Shown one piece after another: positions 47,182 to 55,951 of a stretch of 64,000 nucleotides of DNA (the first letter of the stretch is position 1; each line of letters starts with the position of its first letter). A program made the translations under genes and the position numbers. The notes under the pieces are model-generated. The model saw only the letters and a program-made list of their open reading frames with translations, was not told the origin of the DNA and did not search any database. The stretch is from Ktedonosporobacter rubrisoli (GTDB taxonomy: Bacteria; Chloroflexota; Ktedonobacteria; Ktedonobacterales; Ktedonobacteraceae). Location: positions 3,720,001-3,784,000 of the forward strand of contig NZ_CP035758.1 in NCBI RefSeq assembly GCF_004208415.1, read 5' to 3'.

Positions 47182-47206
47182 GTCACTACCCGTCACTACC
47201 CGTCAC
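47182..47206. repeat. Short tandem repeat at the 3' end of the STAND gene
   Basis: GTCACTACCC occurs twice in tandem with a partial third copy. It covers the last codons and the stop of the NB-ARC gene. Each unit contains a TAG in one reverse frame, so copy-number change could move the stop slightly. Confidence 0.5.
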
Positions 47207-49693
47207 AATTTCCTGGTCCACCAGGGTAATCCCCCGCCAAATCCGCGCACGATTCGTCCGGTCAGTCTGACAGCCAGCTGCTTTCAACTGCTGAGTAAAA
47301 GCCACCCGGGAGAGTGGATAGGAGTCCTGACGCTTTTCCACCCAGCGCTCATAGGCTTGCCAGAGATCGGAAGAACGGCACCAGGCGTAGGGATGTAATT
47401 CACAGCAGGCCGCCAGAAATGCTGCAAACGAAGCTTTCCCCATATCGGAGAAGGGAACTGCTTGCGTGGAGAGGGATACCCTTCTTCCCTCTTCTGCTTT
47501 TCTGAACTGGTTGCCATCCTGTGCTACCCGTTCTTGAGAACACTGGTCTTCTTCAGCGTCAGTTTGCACTTCTACCAGCTGAGCGTGGAGTGCGCGCGTG
47601 GCGATGGTTTGGGGGTGCGTATCTCCCAGGGAACGAGAACGGATCGCGAGCGCGCGTTCGACAAGGGAGCATGCTTCGCCTAGATTTCCCTGCTGTTGCC
47701 GGAAAACAGCCAGGCCATGCAGCGTTTGCGCGGTATCTGGATGCTGCAGGCCGACATGCTGCTCTTGAATAGTAAGTGCACGTTGAAAGAGCGTTTCTGC
47801 TTCTGCGTCCCGGCTCTGTTCCTGAGAAAGCAGAGCCAGACCGGTGAGCGCTGTTGCCACCAGGCGGTGCTCAGGCCCCAAACCTTGCTCCCAGATATGT
47901 AAGGCACGCAAGAAAAGCGGCTCCGCCTCTGCATATCTGCCTTGTTCTCGGTAGCTTTCCCCCAGGTTATGGAGCACTGTCGCCATCTGGGGATGGTCAG
48001 CTCCCAGGGTCTGTTCCTGGATACTCAAAACTCTTTGATAGATGGCCTCTGCCTCCGCGTACTTCCCCCAATTCCTATAGAGGATTGCCAACCCGGAGAG
48101 GACTTCGCCGACCTGCGGGTGCTCAGTTCCCAGCGTTCGCTCTCCCAGGTACACTGCCCGCAGATAGAGACCCTCTGCCTCTACGTAGCGGGAGCGTTCT
48201 GAAAAATAGGTCGCCACATGGGTCGTCAAGGCGATGCCCCGCTGTACCTCTGCCTCGCTCCATGCGAGGCAGTGCAGAGCATGGGATAGGAGACGTTCAC
48301 ACTGCCGCCAATAATCAGCATCTCTCTTATCATCAGAGGGAAAGACCTGGCTTATGGCACAGAGCACGCGTATTTTCCAGGTATGCTGGACTGTTTCTGG
48401 CAGCATGTCTTTCAGCACCACTTGCACCAGACGGTGAATGGAGAGCGTCTGCTCCTCGTGCTGCCGGGACAACAGCGAATACGAACAGACAAGGCCAATG
48501 ACGCGATCCCACTCCAGCGGATCGCGACAGACGGCCTGAAGCTGTGCTCCCAGATGGTTCCCTCCCTGGCGAAAGAGTTCTTCAGGGATGCCATCGGGTT
48601 GCAGGAATGCACAGACCTGCAAAAGATCCTTCACAGCCGGATGACGCTCGGCGGCATCCATGATTGCCAGGGTGAAAGTCGTAGAAACCGAGGCGGGATG
48701 ATCGTGGAGTCCCTCACCTCTTCGCTGGAGGAGCACGTCCCGCCGGGTTCGGAAGAGTTCGAGATAGGCTGGCACCCTACAGTGTGTTTCCTCCAGGTAC
48801 GCTCCTGCCTGGTCGAGCGCAAGGGGCAATCCTCCCAGGACCGTCACCAGTTCCCAAGCCGCTGTGTACTGAAGAGGAGCCTGGATGGCAAGCTGACGAA
48901 CCTGCTCGCCTGTCGCCTCTGGTGAGACCAGCTTGGCCCGGCGCAAGAGAAACAGGAGTCCTTCTTCTTGTCCCATTGGACAGAGATTCAGACTTCGAGC
49001 GAGTGTCCCCGATACCTGGCGACGTGTGGTGAGAAGGAGAGCTCCTGATCGCATGGAAGGCAAAAGGCGCCGCAAGATCGTCAGATCTTCTACGTTATCC
49101 CAGATCAGCAACCACTGACTGTGTATCGAGAGCCAGCGCTGAATTGCGAGGATGACCTGTTGTTGATCCTTCTCGTTTTGCTCTGGCAACTGGAGCGTCT
49201 CAGCGATACGCAGCAGACTGGCGACCACGTGCTCGTCTTCAATCCAGAAGACGGCGCTGTATTCCAGCGCATGCCGATACGCATACTCCAGGGCGATCTG
49301 CGTCTTGCCCACACCCCCAAGCCCATGCAGGGCCAAGGATTGCGTGAGCGCCACGGGGTAATCGATGCCAAGCTGGGTGTGCAACGCCTCCAGGATCTCC
49401 TCACGCCCAGTGAAGTAGCGATTGCGTAGCAAGGGGACCGACCAGTAAGGGGCAAGAGCCGTAAGGCTGGCTTCCAGCAGGCGACGCGTCTCCTGATCAT
49501 CGAGCGTGAGGCAGCGTGCCAGTTCCAGGATCTGGGCTTTGTTTTCTGGGAGATAGGTTCCCTGTTCCCAGCGGAACACGGTACTACGATGCACCCCAAG
49601 GGCATCAGCCAGGTGCTGTTGGGTGCAACGCCGACGATGACGAAAGGTTTTCACAAGCGTCCCAAAGGAAGTGTCGTCATTGGTCAAGTTCAT
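47186..49693 (-). CDS. XRE-NB-ARC-TPR regulator with primase-like C-terminal domain
   Basis: This is an 835-residue STAND protein. An XRE helix-turn-helix lies at about 8-65 (CTQQHLADALGVHRSTVFRW) and a NB-ARC ATPase at about 95-380 (Walker A LHGLGGVGKTQIALEYAY, Walker B WLLIWDNVE, and GGLPLALDQAGAYLEE). At least five 42-residue TPR units of the kinesin-light-chain type follow (LGTEHPQVGEVLSGLAILYR, LGADHPQMATVLHNLGESYR). The last 80 residues (AFLAACCELHPYAWCRSSDL ... RTNRARIWRGITL) look like the winged helix at the end of phage/plasmid primases. The start at 49693 follows AAGGAG. It diverges from the RiPP precursor with 215 bases between, so it is the probable local regulator. Confidence 0.85.
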   Translation of the reverse strand: MNLTNDDTSFGTLVKTFRHRRRCTQQHLADALGVHRSTVFRWEQGTYLPENKAQILELARCLTLDDQETRRLLEASLTALAPYWSVPLLRNRYFTGREEILEALHTQLGIDYPVALTQSLALHGLGGVGKTQIALEYAYRHALEYSAVFWIEDEHVVASLLRIAETLQLPEQNEKDQQQVILAIQRWLSIHSQWLLIWDNVEDLTILRRLLPSMRSGALLLTTRRQVSGTLARSLNLCPMGQEEGLLFLLRRAKLVSPEATGEQVRQLAIQAPLQYTAAWELVTVLGGLPLALDQAGAYLEETHCRVPAYLELFRTRRDVLLQRRGEGLHDHPASVSTTFTLAIMDAAERHPAVKDLLQVCAFLQPDGIPEELFRQGGNHLGAQLQAVCRDPLEWDRVIGLVCSYSLLSRQHEEQTLSIHRLVQVVLKDMLPETVQHTWKIRVLCAISQVFPSDDKRDADYWRQCERLLSHALHCLAWSEAEVQRGIALTTHVATYFSERSRYVEAEGLYLRAVYLGERTLGTEHPQVGEVLSGLAILYRNWGKYAEAEAIYQRVLSIQEQTLGADHPQMATVLHNLGESYREQGRYAEAEPLFLRALHIWEQGLGPEHRLVATALTGLALLSQEQSRDAEAETLFQRALTIQEQHVGLQHPDTAQTLHGLAVFRQQQGNLGEACSLVERALAIRSRSLGDTHPQTIATRALHAQLVEVQTDAEEDQCSQERVAQDGNQFRKAEEGRRVSLSTQAVPFSDMGKASFAAFLAACCELHPYAWCRSSDLWQAYERWVEKRQDSYPLSRVAFTQQLKAAGCQTDRTNRARIWRGITLVDQEIVTGSDG

Positions 49694-49908
49694 CGATGGG
49701 TCTCCTTCCGTGATTCTTTCAGAATACGTCTTTTCTGCTTCAAAATGCAGCTGCAATCGCAACATAGCGTACTCTATACTTCTATACGGAGATGATCGAA
49801 GAGACATCACATTCCCCGCACGTCGAAAGGCCAGGGAGGAGGCCTGCATCGATTATCTTTCTGCAGAGCAAGTCGCCAAGAAAACCACAACTATAAGGAG
49901 GTATGCAC

Positions 49909-50169
49909 ATGTCTAGCAAACTTTTCGCTTTTCAATTGGCTCGTCCCGCTGAGTCTTCGACAGAGCCGATAAGTGGTGGGTACGACCCTCAGAAGCAAAT
50001 CATGGTCTGGCAGGCAGGAACCTATACACAAGCAGGAATACAACGTTATTACTGCTCAACACTCATCGGAGGCCAGCCTTTCTGCGATACAAAGGGTCGC
50101 GGCTTAGACTGCTTCACATCTGGAAATGAATGTGTCCCACAAGGATATATTTGCGATGGTTCCAACTGA
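49909..50169 (+). CDS. Cys-rich RiPP precursor peptide (ATP-grasp target type)
   Basis: This 86-residue peptide has ATG at 49909, seven bases after AAGGAGG; an ATG two codons earlier is too close to that site. The leader half contains FAFQLARPAESS and the motif YDPQKQ (25-30), as in predicted targets of ATP-grasp RiPP maturases. The C-terminal half is rich in Gly, Thr, Asp, Glu and aromatic residues and carries five cysteines (49, 59, 68, 75, 82). Asp/Glu and Ser/Thr/Lys side chains for ester or amide crosslinks are plentiful. It is followed by maturase, protease, redox and export genes on the same strand. The crosslink pattern cannot be told from sequence. Confidence 0.72.
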   Translation: MSSKLFAFQLARPAESSTEPISGGYDPQKQIMVWQAGTYTQAGIQRYYCSTLIGGQPFCDTKGRGLDCFTSGNECVPQGYICDGSN

Positions 50170-50230
50170 GAAGATGCGTGTCGCTGTGCGGGGAGAGAGG
50201 GACTCTCAGCGGGAGGGATGAGAGCCATTG

Positions 50231-50263
50231 GAGAGAGGTCTTTCGCTCTTCGCAGCCTCTCTC
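50231..50263 (+). terminator. Hairpin between precursor and maturase genes
   Basis: GAGAGAGG at 50231 pairs exactly with CCTCTCTC at 50256 across 17 bases. It lies 62 bases after the precursor stop. A leaky stop here would give more precursor than enzyme transcript, as is common in RiPP operons. The rest of the 389-base gap (50170-50558) shows no second precursor that I can support. Confidence 0.4.
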
Positions 50264-50558
50264 GAGCGCAACGCGCACCAGCTCCCGTCTCCGCAAGCGC
50301 GCTCGTGTCTCTCCTGCCGCGAGAGGATGGTGGCCCGCTGGGCACGACACGCCTCCTCTGACACGCTCACGCAACGGCTGCTTTGAGCATCACCACTTGA
50401 TAGGGCGCGAAGACATATTTTCCGCACCATGATGGTGCCATCTCCTGATCAGATGATGATGGTCAGAGCACGCCTGCTCTCTGGTGAGAGCATCGCTCAT
50501 CGAGGGAGCAAAAGGGCCGTTTTGTGTGGAGGACCCGTCAACGATCGTAAGGAAAGCT

Positions 50559-51578
50559 ATGGGTAGAAATCAGATTGTCATTGTGACCAATATGGACGAC
50601 CTTCATACTGATGACGTGATCTTGCTGTTGCAAGAACGCGGGCACGAGGTGGTCCGACTCAATACCAACGATATCCCCTTGTCTACGACCCTCTCGCTCA
50701 CCTTTAGCGACAAGAGCTCGGTCTGGAAAGGCTCCATCGCCATCCACACCAACGGGCGCGTCATCGACCTCGAGCAGGTCCGCTCCGTCTGGTGGCGCAG
50801 GCCGCAGAGGTTCGGCCTCCCCCTCGACCTCTCGGAGCAGGAGCGAGCGTTTGCCAACGATGAACTTGACCACGCGCTGCGTAGCGTCTGGGCTTCGCTC
50901 GACTGCTACTGGATCAGCCGTCCTGACGCCATTCGCGTGGCAACGTGGAAAGGAAATCAGTTACAGCGTGCTGCTCGGTTGGGACTTGAGGTTCCCCGCA
51001 CGTTGCTCACCAGTGATCCCGAAGCGGTTCGCACGTTTTATGAGCAGTGCGGTGGACAGATCGTGTTCAAAGTCATGACCGATCCGTTCCTGGGAGCGCC
51101 AAAGCTTGCCCAGACGCACCCCGAGGGGCTCTCGGAGCAGCCGTTCATCACCACGACCACGCTGATCACTGCCTCGGAACTGGCACGGCTCGACTCGGTT
51201 CGCCTGGTGCCTTGCCTCTTTCAGGAGTACATCCCCAAACGCCTGGAACTGCGCGTGACCGTGATCGGTGACGACATCTTTGCCGCGGAAATTCATTCGC
51301 AGGAACACGAGCAGGCACGCCTTGACTGGCGCAACTACACATTGGATATTCCCTATCGCAAAGCGACGCTGCCCCAGGACATTGCGGACCGGTGCCTGAC
51401 GTTGGTGAAAAGTTATGGCCTCAACTTCAGTGCCCTCGATCTCATTCTGACGCCCGATGGACGCTATGTCTTTCTCGAGAGCAACCCCAACGGTCAGTTC
51501 ATTTTCATCGAGAAAATGGTGCCGGAACTGCGGATGACGGAGGCGTTAGCGTCCTGTCTGATTCGTGGGGCCAATTAG
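50559..51578 (+). CDS. ATP-grasp RiPP maturase (MvdD-like)
   Basis: This 339-residue ligase has an N-terminal pre-ATP-grasp domain (QIVIVTNMDDLHTDDVILLL, then VRSVWWRRPQRF, characteristic of MvdD/graspetide ligases). The ATP-grasp fold follows, with a QGG-type lysine strand (GGQIVFKVMTDPF), QEYIPKRLELRVTVIGDD and the metal site FLESNPNGQF (Glu307, Asn309). Enzymes of this type activate Asp/Glu side chains of a precursor and join them to Ser/Thr/Lys. The ATG at 50559 is used; the frame is open 25 codons upstream without a site. The precursor is encoded 390 bases upstream. Confidence 0.88.
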   Translation: MGRNQIVIVTNMDDLHTDDVILLLQERGHEVVRLNTNDIPLSTTLSLTFSDKSSVWKGSIAIHTNGRVIDLEQVRSVWWRRPQRFGLPLDLSEQERAFANDELDHALRSVWASLDCYWISRPDAIRVATWKGNQLQRAARLGLEVPRTLLTSDPEAVRTFYEQCGGQIVFKVMTDPFLGAPKLAQTHPEGLSEQPFITTTTLITASELARLDSVRLVPCLFQEYIPKRLELRVTVIGDDIFAAEIHSQEHEQARLDWRNYTLDIPYRKATLPQDIADRCLTLVKSYGLNFSALDLILTPDGRYVFLESNPNGQFIFIEKMVPELRMTEALASCLIRGAN

Positions 51579-51874
51579 GGAGGGAAACATGCGCTGCGTT
51601 TCCAGTGATGGCCGTGAAACAGGGAGACGGGAACGCGCCGAGGGAAGCTGATCAGCGCAGGGCTTGCGCAAAACGCCGGAAAAACGCTGCGCCGGATTCG
51701 CTGCTCTCTGGCAACCAGGCAGCCACAGCAGGGGCTGGGATGGGAAACCATGCCCACGTCTCCGCGCACTGTCCTTTGTTTGCCCTCACCCTCCCAGCCC
51801 TGGGCTCTTGCACGTCCTGGGAGGACCTGCCTGGGATGCATAGAATAGGAACGCTCAAGAGAGAGAGAGATGTA
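51579..51874. other. Gap in the RiPP cluster with a hairpin
   Basis: A 20-codon frame at 51590-51652 has a strong GGAGGGAAAC site but a nondescript product, and I do not call it. CCTCCCAG at 51790 pairs with CTGGGAGG at 51817. The protease frame is open through most of this stretch, but the segment reads as low-complexity and is probably not translated with it. Confidence 0.35.
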
Positions 51875-52816
51875 ATGGAATCGATGACGCTGCCACCACT
51901 GAGAGCGCTGGAGGAATGCCGCGGCAACCCGCTGATCCTCTACGTTGCTCCGCTGGAGAAGATGTGCGTGCGCGTCCTGTATGAGTGCCTGCGCACACTG
52001 GGCAAACAGGAGCGGCTGGATGTCGTCCTTGCCACCAATGGGGGAACCATCACGACGGCGCACCAAGTGGCGCGCTTGCTGCGCGAATATGCCCACCACC
52101 TGACAATTCTTGTGCCCTACCATGCGTTGTCAGCCGGGACCTTGCTGTGTCTGAGCGCGGATGAATTGGTCCTGGGGCCCATGTCTGCTCTGGGCCCGAT
52201 TGATGCCCACATTGGTGCAGCGGGTTTTCCTCCACCAGATGCGCCGACCCTGATTTCGGCGCAGGATGTTCGCGCCTTCAGAGAAATGGCCGAGCAGTGG
52301 TTCGGGGTGGTCCGCGAGGAAGACCGGCTTCAGATCCTGGCCCTGGTCGCGCAACGGATTTTCCCCACCTCGCTCAGCGCCTTTTACCGCTCCGATCAAC
52401 TCACGCGGCAGATTGCCAACGAACTGCTGGCCTATCAGTTACCCGATGTTGACACAAGCATCCGCCAGCACATCGTTGACCGCCTGGCAGGCGGCTACTT
52501 TGCTCACGATTACGTTATTTCGCGTCACGAGGCGCGGTCACTGGGATTGCGCGTGCGCTTTGCCTCGCAGCAGGAGGAGGCCCTGCTCTGGGAGGTGCTC
52601 CAGGCGAGCCGTCCTTCTCCGTGCGACTCCCCAACCCACCTGGAGGGAGAGACCACCGGAGTGATCGCGAGTTCCTCGTTTTCGGCCCGCCTGCTCCCGC
52701 GGTGGGTGGATGTGCCTGCTGCGAGGCACAAAACAGTGCGAGAGGGCGAATCCACGGAAAGGACGTTAGAAGTGCACTGGGACATGGAGGGGAAAGGAGA
52801 TGGTGATGGTCTCTAG
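51875..52816 (+). CDS. SDH-type serine protease (ClpP/crotonase fold)
   Basis: This 313-residue protein of the SDH_protease group is related to SppA and ClpP. LDVVLATNGGTITTAHQVAR (oxyanion glycines 56-57) and LVPYHALSAGTLLCLSADEL with the probable nucleophile Ser86 are followed by LGPMSALGPIDAHIG, the family's core. No signal peptide or long membrane segment is seen, so it acts in the cytoplasm. In this cluster it is a natural candidate for removing the leader of the crosslinked precursor; that is inference. ATG at 51875 is chosen. Its last codons overlap the MauE-like gene by 11 bases. Confidence 0.8.
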   Translation: MESMTLPPLRALEECRGNPLILYVAPLEKMCVRVLYECLRTLGKQERLDVVLATNGGTITTAHQVARLLREYAHHLTILVPYHALSAGTLLCLSADELVLGPMSALGPIDAHIGAAGFPPPDAPTLISAQDVRAFREMAEQWFGVVREEDRLQILALVAQRIFPTSLSAFYRSDQLTRQIANELLAYQLPDVDTSIRQHIVDRLAGGYFAHDYVISRHEARSLGLRVRFASQQEEALLWEVLQASRPSPCDSPTHLEGETTGVIASSSFSARLLPRWVDVPAARHKTVREGESTERTLEVHWDMEGKGDGDGL

Positions 52817-53342
52817 TAGTGTGCTCCTCTTTTGCCGCCTCACCATCGGGCTCACGTTTGCCTGGGCCGTGTTGGGCAAGCTCCGCGATCTTGCAGCTTT
52901 TCGAGAAGCAGTCGTTGATTTCCGCCTGCTCCCAGAGGCTCTCTCCAGAAACCTCGCCTGGGTATTTCTGCTGGCTGAATGCGCTCTCCTCCTCATGCTC
53001 GGGCTGGGCAATGCCCTGCTCTTGCCTGGTTTTGTGCTCTCTGCTGGACTGCTTGGGCTCTTCTCCGTCGCGCTTGGGCTGGTCCTGCGGCGGAGCATGC
53101 AGGTGAGCTGTAACTGTTTCGGCGTGACCGAGCGGCGTGTCTCTCCCTATGACGTGGCTCGCAATCTGCTCCTCATGGTGGGGAGTCTGGTGGGCTGCTG
53201 GACCAGCCTCGACGCCGGAGAGCCTGTAGCGGGAAGCACTCTCCTCCTCCTCGGGCTGATGGCCCTGGGCCTAGTCATCCTGGTCACGAACCTGGCCGAT
53301 GTGGTTGAAACACTGCGCCGACCGTTTCCTTTGAATATGTGA
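52806..53342 (+). CDS. MauE/DoxX-like membrane redox protein
   Basis: This 178-residue protein has four or five membrane spans. It contains the signature SCNCFG with Cys102 and Cys104 and the opening RLTIGLTFAWAVLGKLRD of the MauE family, which supports disulfide formation in methylamine dehydrogenase maturation. The ATG at 52806 is six bases after AAAGGAG; an ATG two codons earlier overlaps that site. Translation is coupled to the protease gene. Together with the CxxC protein that follows, it could oxidise the five-cysteine peptide. Confidence 0.85.
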   Translation: MVSSSVLLFCRLTIGLTFAWAVLGKLRDLAAFREAVVDFRLLPEALSRNLAWVFLLAECALLLMLGLGNALLLPGFVLSAGLLGLFSVALGLVLRRSMQVSCNCFGVTERRVSPYDVARNLLLMVGSLVGCWTSLDAGEPVAGSTLLLLGLMALGLVILVTNLADVVETLRRPFPLNM

Positions 53343-53349
53343 GGAGCAT

Positions 53350-53973
53350 ATGGAAAGTATCTGGAACATCAGCTTGCTACTAGTATGGGCAGTCGTGCTC
53401 GTGAATCTGCTCTTGACCCTGCGCCTGGTGCGCTGGCGACGAGCCGTCATCCATGAGCAAGAGCAAGCTGCAACGCGCGAAGCAGCCCCTGAACTTGCAG
53501 TTGACACACCCGCTCCCGCATTCAGAGCGAGAACACTCACTGGCGAGCTGGTGCGGCTGGCAACCTATACTGGACACTCGGTGCTGTTCCTTTTCGTGTC
53601 GCCGCGGTGTGGGAGTTGTCGCCTGAAGCTCCCACTGCTCACGAAGCTGAGACCGCTGGCCAAAGAACGCTCAGGGGTCGATTTCGTGCTGGTGAGCGAT
53701 GTGAGTGCAGCGGAGACCTACGCCTGGGTCGAGAGCATCCGCGAAGAGGACAAGGTCGAGGTGGACTTCCCGATCCTGCTGGACCCCCAGTATCGTTCGG
53801 GCTTCATGTGGGCATATAATCCGCGGGGCATGATCCCCTACTTTTGCCTGATCGATGCCCAGGGGATCGTGCAAGCCCGTGGCCTGGTGGGAACGGAAGA
53901 AGAATGGTCCAGGCTTCAACGTGAATGGGAAGGTCCAACGGCTCTCAGCCCTTTCTTACACAGGTATAGATGA
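53350..53973 (+). CDS. Membrane-anchored thioredoxin-like protein (MauD/TlpA type)
   Basis: This 207-residue protein has one N-terminal membrane span (about 6-26) and an external thioredoxin-like domain. The active-site motif SPRCGSCRLKLP gives a CGSC pair at Cys87 and Cys90, and the cis-proline loop is GMIPYF. Length and layout match MauD, the usual partner of MauE. It begins seven bases after the MauE-like stop with GAGGAG just ahead. A role in making or shuffling disulfides in the cluster's peptide is inferred. Confidence 0.87.
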   Translation: MESIWNISLLLVWAVVLVNLLLTLRLVRWRRAVIHEQEQAATREAAPELAVDTPAPAFRARTLTGELVRLATYTGHSVLFLFVSPRCGSCRLKLPLLTKLRPLAKERSGVDFVLVSDVSAAETYAWVESIREEDKVEVDFPILLDPQYRSGFMWAYNPRGMIPYFCLIDAQGIVQARGLVGTEEEWSRLQREWEGPTALSPFLHRYR

Positions 53974-53985
53974 AGGAGTGTCTCC

Positions 53986-55578
53986 ATGTCAAGCAACGGA
54001 AACGCCCCGCGCCGGCTGGGAAACCTCGCAGAGACCGCGACGATGAGCACTTTGCGGTGAGACACATCTTCCAGGCGTTGACCGACCTGCCCAGGGTGAT
54101 GGGCTTGATCTGGTCGAGCAGCCGTTGGATGACCAGCACGATGGTGCTGGTCAGTCTCATCAGCGGCGTTGTGGCCGCCGTGAGTGTCTGGATAACGCGC
54201 GGTGTGGTCGATAGCGTGATTGTTGTTGCCTTCAGCCCCTCGCATCCGTTGGGTCCGGTCTGGTTCTTTGTGGTGGCGCAACTGGTGGTGGGCCTGGGCA
54301 GAGCCTGCTCAGCACCCTGAGCACGATGGTCCAGTAACTGTTGCAGGAGCGCCTTGGCAATCGCGTGCAGTCCATGATTCTGCACAAAGTCGAGACGCTC
54401 GACCTGACCTTCTTCGAGAACGCCGATTTCTATGATGAGCTGCGCAACGCCAGCGATGAATCGATCTATAAACCCATGCAGATGATCTCACAGGTGTTTG
54501 ATGTCCTCAAAACCGTCATGACGCTCTTCTCCAGGCTCGCACTCTTGCTGAGCCTGGCCTGGTGGCTGGCGATGAGCGCGCTGCTCATGCCCATTCCCTC
54601 GTTCCTCTCCAGTTCGCGCTATGGCTGGCATAGCTATCAGAAAATGTGCCGGCAGTCTCCCCAACGGCGCCGCCTGCACTACCTGGTTCGCCTGATGACG
54701 ACCGACACCTACAATAAGGAAATCAAGCTGTTCAACCTGGGACCCTTTTTCTCCACCAGTATGACGAGGTGGCCGAGGAGTTGTATCAACAGGACAGGCA
54801 AATTGTGGTGCCGCGTTCCCTGGTCGGTTTTGGCTGGGGCGGCCTCTCTACCCTGGCCAATGCAGCCATCTCCATCTACATAGCGCTCCAGGCCATCAGC
54901 AGAGCCATCACAATTGGTAGTCTGAACATGTACGCGCAGGCGGTGATGCAGGTCGGGTCGAGCTTCCAGGGGATGCTGGCCGATATCTCCGGGATCTACG
55001 AGAATAATCTGTATGTGGACACCCTCTACGAGTTTCTGGAGTATCAGCCGCGCATCCTCTCGCCGGCCGATCCGCGCTCTATCGAGCGCGATCCCGTGGT
55101 GCCCGGCCTCTCGATTGAGTTTCGCGATGTGAGCTTTACCTATCCCGACAAAGATCCTGAGACTGAGACGGCTCTGCACCACGTGAGCTTTACGATCAAG
55201 GCGGGCGAGGCCATCGCGCTGGTCGGACGCAACGGAGCGGGCAAAACGACGCTGGTGAAGCTGCTGACGCGGCTCTACGATCCCGACGAGGGTCAGATCC
55301 TCATTGGTGGACGCGATATGCGCGACTATTCAATTGAGGAACTGCGCCACGTCGTCGGCGTCATTTTTCAGGACTATGTGACCTATTTCCTGACTGCGCG
55401 TGAAAACATTGGCGTGGGCAAGGTGGAGGAGATTGACAATCTGGATCTGGTGGAGCGGGCCGCGGGCAAGAGCGGGGCCAATGCAGTGATTACCAACTTG
55501 CCGAGTGGCTACGAGACGCTGAAACAAGAGGCAAGAGTTGCGGAACTGGAGGCCAAATTGGCGGGGCTAGAACCGTAG
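53986..55578 (+). pseudogene. ABC exporter (membrane-ATPase fusion), broken
   Basis: ATG at 53986 after GAAGGAG opens the last gene of the cluster. Coding then jumps through frames: residues after EHFAVRHIFQALTDLPRVMG lie one frame back, an in-frame TAA (54335-54337) and another shift precede LLQERLGNRVQSMILHKVET, and a third shift near 54750 leads to AEELYQQDRQIVVPRSLVG. The ATPase keeps Walker A LVGRNGAGKTTLVKLL and the Q-loop VIFQDYV, but breaks off after NLPSGYETL and lacks the signature LSGG, Walker B and H-loop. All three shifts have the same sense, as single-base losses would give. It cannot make a working exporter as it stands. Confidence 0.8.
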
Positions 55579-55951
55579 CGCACATTTGTCGAGCATATCC
55601 GCTCACTGATACAGCGAGAAGAACAGGGCCTTTTTGGTGATCTTCCTCCTCGCTTGTGAATCTGCTCTTCTTCAAATGTCGGTGCCTTATAGGAAAGACC
55701 CAGAACACCACATCTCCGACGGTTGGCTCAGCTCGGTCAAGGTCAGCAAGCGATGCATATTCCTGTCCTGTCGCAGGGGAATGGACAGAGCACCCAAGGC
55801 TTTGACAAACGTCTTCAAGTGTTTCGAGTCGCTCAACCCGGTCCAGCAGAAAAAGGAGCCAGGAGGTGATCGTTTCTCCTAAATTTTCGTCGGACAATGC
55901 CAACAATGACTGCTGGACTTCTGTTGCAAGCTCTCTCGTCCGTGGTCGCAT
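55490..55951 (-). CDS. Hypothetical protein, unrecognised
   Basis: This 153-codon frame has AGAGG nine bases before the ATG at 55951. The first 100 residues look protein-like (MRPRTRELATEVQQSLLALS, then ITSWLLFLLDRVERLETLED), and the final third overlaps the end of the broken exporter gene on the other strand. No family was recognised. It may be a truncated gene whose end was replaced. Confidence 0.35.
   Translation of the reverse strand: MRPRTRELATEVQQSLLALSDENLGETITSWLLFLLDRVERLETLEDVCQSLGCSVHSPATGQEYASLADLDRAEPTVGDVVFWVFPIRHRHLKKSRFTSEEEDHQKGPVLLAVSVSGYARQMCATVLAPPIWPPVPQLLPLVSASRSHSASW

Noticed and set aside
51590..51652. 20-codon frame with a strong ribosome site after the ATP-grasp gene, considered as a second precursor
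   Set aside because: The product lacks cysteines beyond one, a YDPxxQ motif or a glycine-rich core; it more likely reflects a leftover start region.
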